Assembly: GCA_964642855.1 (NCBI GenBank)
Contig: CAZXSK010000099.1
Coordinates: forward strand, 1-7,859
DNA length: 7,859 nucleotides
Direction: 5' to 3'
DNA from: CAZXSK01 sp964642855
GTDB taxonomy: Bacteria; Planctomycetota; Phycisphaerae; SM23-33
The position numbers and the translations under genes were made by a program. Of the stretch, positions 4,806 through 7,859 are shown in pieces (position 1 is the first letter of the stretch; every line of letters starts with the position of its first letter). The notes under the pieces are model-generated. The model did not search any database and was not told where the DNA came from. It worked only from the letters and a program-made list of their open reading frames with translations.

Positions 4806-6020
4806 ATGATCCCACGTCGTTACGCCCTTGTCCTTCAGGCGGGCATCGCCTGCCTGACCGTGTGGCTGTCGATCTCCGACGCCGGCGCCCAGACCGAGCC
4901 CACCGCCCGAGAGCAGCTCATGCTGGAATACACCAACCGCATGCGCCTCGATCCCCAGCCGGAGCTGTGGGAAATGGTCGACCAGCTCGACCCGATCCAC
5001 TCGCCGGATCCCGACATCGACAACGCGCTGCAGTTTTTCAACGTCGACGGCAACCTGCTGTACCAGCAATGGCAGCAGCTTTCGCCCGCGCCGCCGCTGG
5101 CGTGGCACGAGTCGCTCATCCGCGCCGCACGCAACCACAGCCAAGCCATGATCGATGCCGACGACCAGCAGCATCAGCTCCCGAACGAGCCCGGCCTGGT
5201 CGACCGCGTCGAGGGCGAAGGGTACGTCAGTTGGAACCGACTGGCCGAGAACATCTACGCCTACTCGGACACGGTCTTCTATGGCCACGCCGGGTTCACC
5301 ATCGACTGGGGATACGACACCGGCGGGATCCAGGACCCGCCCGGCCATCGCGAGAATATCATGAACCCCGACCTCCGGGAGATCGGCATCGGGATCCTGT
5401 CGGTGACCGATCCAGCCAAGGACGTGGGGCCGCTGGTAATCACCCAGGACTTCGGCAGCCGGTTCAACTCCGTCTATGGCAACCCGCGCCTGCTTGGGGT
5501 CGTTTACGACGACAACGACGGCGACGCGTTCTACAGCGTCGGCGAAGGCCTCGGCGACGTGCGCATCACAGCCACCTCCGCCGGCAGCGAGACCGAAACG
5601 TTCTCCATGTCGGCAGGCGGGTACCAGACGCCCCTTCCCGCCGGCACCTACGAGCTGCTGGTCTACGGCGGCGGGCTCGGGGGAGCGGCGCTGATCGAGA
5701 ATGTCACCATCGGCAGTGAGAACGTGAAGGTAGACGTCACCACCGGCGACCTTACCCACGACCCGGGCGATCTCGACCTCGACGGAACCGTGAGCTTCCT
5801 GGAGACAGCCCTCGTGGTCGCACGCATCGGCCTGTCCAACGCCAAGTGGGCGGACGGTGATGTCGACGCTTCGGGCATCGTCGACAGCGGCGACGCCGAC
5901 CAGGCCGTGGCTGCCTACCAACCGCCGGTTCCGCCTTCCAGCATTCCTGAACCGGCGACGCTGGCGATGCTGGCAGCGGGAGCTGTTACCGCAATCGTTC
6001 GCAGGCGGCGCCGAGGATAG
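4806..6020 (+). CDS. Exported CAP-domain protein with SdrD-B-like, dockerin-like and PEP-CTERM modules
   Basis: A 404-residue secreted protein. A signal peptide (about 1-28, cleavage near AGA-Q) precedes a CAP/SCP domain (about 33-222) with NHSQAM (His111), LAENI (Glu148) and GHRENIMNP (180-188), the CAP signatures with the His/Glu cluster. Next is a SdrD-B-like beta module (227-315; GVVYDDNDGDAFYSVGEGL and PLPAGTYELL). A dockerin-like pair of calcium loops follows (DLDLDGTVSFLE at 322-333; DGDVDASGIVDSGDAD at 350-365). The tail is a PEP-CTERM tag: PEP at 381-383, a hydrophobic helix and RRRRRG at the end. PEP-CTERM tags are cleaved by exosortases and send proteins to the envelope or matrix. 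The CAP activity in bacteria is mostly unknown. The ATG has GGAG with a 6-base spacer. The frame stays open to 4632 upstream, but that part contains the promoter. Confidence 0.92.
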   Translation: MIPRRYALVLQAGIACLTVWLSISDAGAQTEPTAREQLMLEYTNRMRLDPQPELWEMVDQLDPIHSPDPDIDNALQFFNVDGNLLYQQWQQLSPAPPLAWHESLIRAARNHSQAMIDADDQQHQLPNEPGLVDRVEGEGYVSWNRLAENIYAYSDTVFYGHAGFTIDWGYDTGGIQDPPGHRENIMNPDLREIGIGILSVTDPAKDVGPLVITQDFGSRFNSVYGNPRLLGVVYDDNDGDAFYSVGEGLGDVRITATSAGSETETFSMSAGGYQTPLPAGTYELLVYGGGLGGAALIENVTIGSENVKVDVTTGDLTHDPGDLDLDGTVSFLETALVVARIGLSNAKWADGDVDASGIVDSGDADQAVAAYQPPVPPSSIPEPATLAMLAAGAVTAIVRRRRRG

Positions 6021-6074
6021 CGCCGGCTACGGGAACGCGTCGCGGACGGCCGCAGATGCCGGTGGGCCTGCAGA

Positions 6075-6106
6075 AGCGGTTGAGGCCTCCCGTTCGGTCA
6101 GCCGCT
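6075..6106 (+). terminator. Candidate hairpin between convergent genes
   Basis: AGCGGTTGA (6075-6083) pairs with TCAGCCGCT (6098-6106), with one U-G wobble as plus-strand RNA and a 14-base loop. It lies in the 85-base gap after the CAP gene and touches the stop codon of the opposing gene. There is no T run, so it is at best a weak or factor-assisted terminator. Confidence 0.3.
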
Positions 6107-7782
6107 CATTCACGGTCTGCGCCGGACTCCACGACCTTCAGACTGAAGTCGTCCATCCAGGCGACGCCGTCCCGCGCGATGAAGTCCACGTCCAGCGACG
6201 GGCCCCAAGCCGGCGCGTCGAACTCGATGGCGACACGCGTCCACCCGTCCCTGGCTTTGACGACCTCCGTCTTGCGGAGCTTCCCGAATTTCGGGCTGCC
6301 GTCCCACTGCTGAAACTGCAGCGTGATCCACGCCTGCGCATCGCCGATGGCCTCGAACTGCGGCAGCGGGCGGGGCTTCTTGCCGCGTTCCCTCGCCCGC
6401 TGGGCCGACTTGCGGGCCCGCTCGATCTTCTGCTGCCTCTCCTGGCGGAGCGCCTGCTTCTCGGCGTCGGTCAGGTCGCGAACCTTCAGCCAGGCTTCGA
6501 GTCGATAGGTCCGGCTGGGCCGCACGCAGAGCGTCAGCCCGGTCAGCGACGTGTTGCCCGACCATCGCAGCGAGCGCTTGCCGGAATGGGCCTGGCCTTC
6601 GGTGATCTCCCCACCGATCATCATGCCGCGCTGCCGTCCGCCCAGCGAAAGGGGCTGGTCCTCGAAATCGTCGGTCTGTCCCATCCGCAGCATGACCGCC
6701 TTCTCGTCGGCGTGCAGGAGCTTCATGTTCTTCCAGACATGCCGGGTGACCTCCGGCGGCAGCGCCAGCATGCGATGGCGGACAACGTAGTGATCCATAC
6801 CATCCCTGCTCTCGCGGCGGATCTTCTCGGCCGGGAGAGTGAAGTCGTGATCCGTGTGAGGCCTGCACACCACGAGAGTGGACGTGGCCCCGGAGATCTG
6901 CGTGAACGCCGGGGTCCAGCCGGTCTTGTCGTTCAGGAAGGCGACCATGCCCCGGTCGCGGCACTTCCCGCCGCCGACGTGCTGGCGCGTGCAGCCGTAG
7001 TTCGTCGCGTAGCCATGGAAACCGTCGCCGTCGCCGGAGGAAATCGCGATGCGATAGCAGCTGATCTCGTCGGGCCAGGGGCTGTGCCGACCCGTCGTAG
7101 CCGCCGAGGCGTACTCGAACCGGCGAAGCTTCTCGTCGGTCCAGGCGTCGTAGGTGGCGTCGAAGACGTAGCCCAGTTGCGGATCGACCCGGATCGTCAC
7201 GGTGTTGGTGACATCTACGTTCACTTCCTTGCCGCGCGTGCGATGCGTCCACTTGTTGAAGGCGGTCCTGCCTTTGTACCGGCGGGTCAGAATCAGCCGG
7301 CTGCCGTCGACCTTCCAGTCGAAGGTGCTGTCCTTGCTGCCTTGCGAACTGGGGATGAAAGCGTCGGTTCGCAGCTGGGTTCCGACAGTCGTCTCGATAT
7401 GCCAGCGTTCGGTGGGCATCAGCTCGTCGAGCTGCTTTCGCGTGGGGGCCTGGCCGGGGCGGAAGTCCAGCGCGAAGATCACGCCGCAGTGAAACAAGGC
7501 CCGCGGGACGATGGCCACAACGCGATCGCCATCCATCACCAGATAGTGGGGCACGTCAACGTCGTACTCCGTCTCGTTTCCGTCGACCATCTTCACGTCG
7601 CGGAAGGTGTAGGTCTTCTCCTCGACGTGCCACCGAGGCTTGTGCTCGGCGAACCGCCTGGGAGGCTGGAGTTTCCTGACCAGGGTGTCCACGTCGTCGA
7701 TGTCGCCTGCCCGGGAGGCCGCGGGAACGACAAGGGCTGACAGAATGCCGGCTACCAGCGCCGCAACGGTACGAATCTTCAT
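6106..7782 (-). CDS. Exported protein of unknown function with C-terminal lectin-like domain
   Basis: 558 residues that I cannot assign to a named family. A signal peptide (1-25, cleavage after ASRA) indicates export. Residues 45-370 look like a beta-rich domain with many Trp, His and Asp, including FHGYATNYGC (255-264), six cysteines (99, 242, 264, 274, 306, plus 419 further on) and VVCRPHTDHDF (304-314); no catalytic signature is recognisable. From about 372 a jelly-roll, carbohydrate-binding-like domain begins (DDFED, then GQAHSGKRSLRWSG, YRLEAWLKV, WTRVAIEF, ending GVAWMDDFSLKV). This is the pattern of CBM4/9-type or related sandwich domains in planctomycete secreted proteins. It is interrupted at about 437-476 by a very basic helical insert (KQALRQERQQKIERARKSA). 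The ATG has AGGAG with a 6-base spacer. It is convergent with the CAP gene. Perhaps polysaccharide-related; this is inference. Confidence 0.85.
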   Translation of the reverse strand: MKIRTVAALVAGILSALVVPAASRAGDIDDVDTLVRKLQPPRRFAEHKPRWHVEEKTYTFRDVKMVDGNETEYDVDVPHYLVMDGDRVVAIVPRALFHCGVIFALDFRPGQAPTRKQLDELMPTERWHIETTVGTQLRTDAFIPSSQGSKDSTFDWKVDGSRLILTRRYKGRTAFNKWTHRTRGKEVNVDVTNTVTIRVDPQLGYVFDATYDAWTDEKLRRFEYASAATTGRHSPWPDEISCYRIAISSGDGDGFHGYATNYGCTRQHVGGGKCRDRGMVAFLNDKTGWTPAFTQISGATSTLVVCRPHTDHDFTLPAEKIRRESRDGMDHYVVRHRMLALPPEVTRHVWKNMKLLHADEKAVMLRMGQTDDFEDQPLSLGGRQRGMMIGGEITEGQAHSGKRSLRWSGNTSLTGLTLCVRPSRTYRLEAWLKVRDLTDAEKQALRQERQQKIERARKSAQRARERGKKPRPLPQFEAIGDAQAWITLQFQQWDGSPKFGKLRKTEVVKARDGWTRVAIEFDAPAWGPSLDVDFIARDGVAWMDDFSLKVVESGADRE

Positions 7783-7818
7783 GTTGTGCTCCTGGAGAAG
7801 GTCTGCAGGGTTCTCATG

Positions 7819-7827
7819 AGTATAACA
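7819..7827 (-). promoter_or_regulatory. Extended -10 element for the 558-residue exported protein
   Basis: The minus strand reads TGT TATACT, a strong extended -10. Transcription should start near 7812, about 30 bases before the ATG. No -35 is present at 16-18 bases; instead that place holds a 12-bp palindrome, GCCCGGCCGGGC (7836-7847), which might be a regulator site or the end of a neighbour's terminator. Confidence 0.5.
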
Positions 7828-7859
7828 GCACGGGTGCCCGGCCGGGCCGGTTGTTCCTC

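Noticed and set aside
2831..4807. 658-residue reading of the glycosyltransferase frame extended upstream
   Set aside because: The family starts at MRILALEPYY (3991). The extension merely runs through the PAS gene in another frame and even past its promoter.
4755..5921. 388-residue minus-strand open frame over the CAP/PEP-CTERM gene
   Set aside because: The opposite strand encodes an unmistakable multi-domain protein; the antisense frame has no motifs.
5857..7740. 627-residue plus-strand open frame over the 558-residue exported protein
   Set aside because: It is the antisense of a gene with signal peptide, good ribosome-binding site and promoter. Its translation is low-complexity and rich in Arg, Leu and Val-Gly without a domain, a common shadow in GC-rich DNA.

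Overview
The window reads as ordinary, gene-dense chromosome from a GC-rich bacterium, most likely a planctomycete of the Phycisphaerae type. The best evidence is the exported protein at 4806-6020, which combines a CAP domain, a SdrD-B-like module, a dockerin-like calcium repeat and a C-terminal PEP-CTERM sorting tag. The short 3D-domain protein with a CPCRKCCG motif fits the same assignment. This is inference from protein architecture; there is no rRNA or other marker gene here.

Layout from left to right. A MntP-type manganese exporter (52-618, +) faces a lone HicB-like antitoxin (799-996, -), with a good intrinsic terminator for the HicB transcript between them. About 540 bases follow without a convincing gene but with divergent promoters, then a small FmdB-type zinc-ribbon protein (1534-1758, +). 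Facing it is a membrane-anchored 3D-domain protein (1855-2517, -), whose upstream region carries a perfect tandem CTGTCAC repeat with 11-bp period, like a Pho box or another OmpR/PhoB-family operator. Next comes a two-gene minus-strand operon: a small PAS plus four-cysteine protein (3991-4587) whose stop codon overlaps the start of a glycosyltransferase (2831-3991). The glycosyltransferase closely resembles QTMAN/GTDC1, the tRNA-queuosine mannosyltransferase. Divergent from it is the CAP/PEP-CTERM protein (4806-6020, +), which runs tail to tail into a 558-residue exported protein of unknown function (6106-7782, -) with a lectin-like C-terminal domain.

The seven genes do not form one pathway. 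The most interesting unit is the PAS/zinc protein coupled to the QTMAN-like enzyme, which suggests a sensed or regulated glycosylation step, possibly on tRNA. The second is the tandem-repeat operator before the 3D-domain gene, which recalls response-regulator control of wall-remodelling 3D proteins in other bacteria. Many genes have a similar -10 element (TATACT, TACAAT or TACACT, often preceded by TGN) 25-55 bases before the start codon. I see no tRNA, rRNA, CRISPR array, insertion sequence, integrase or attachment site.
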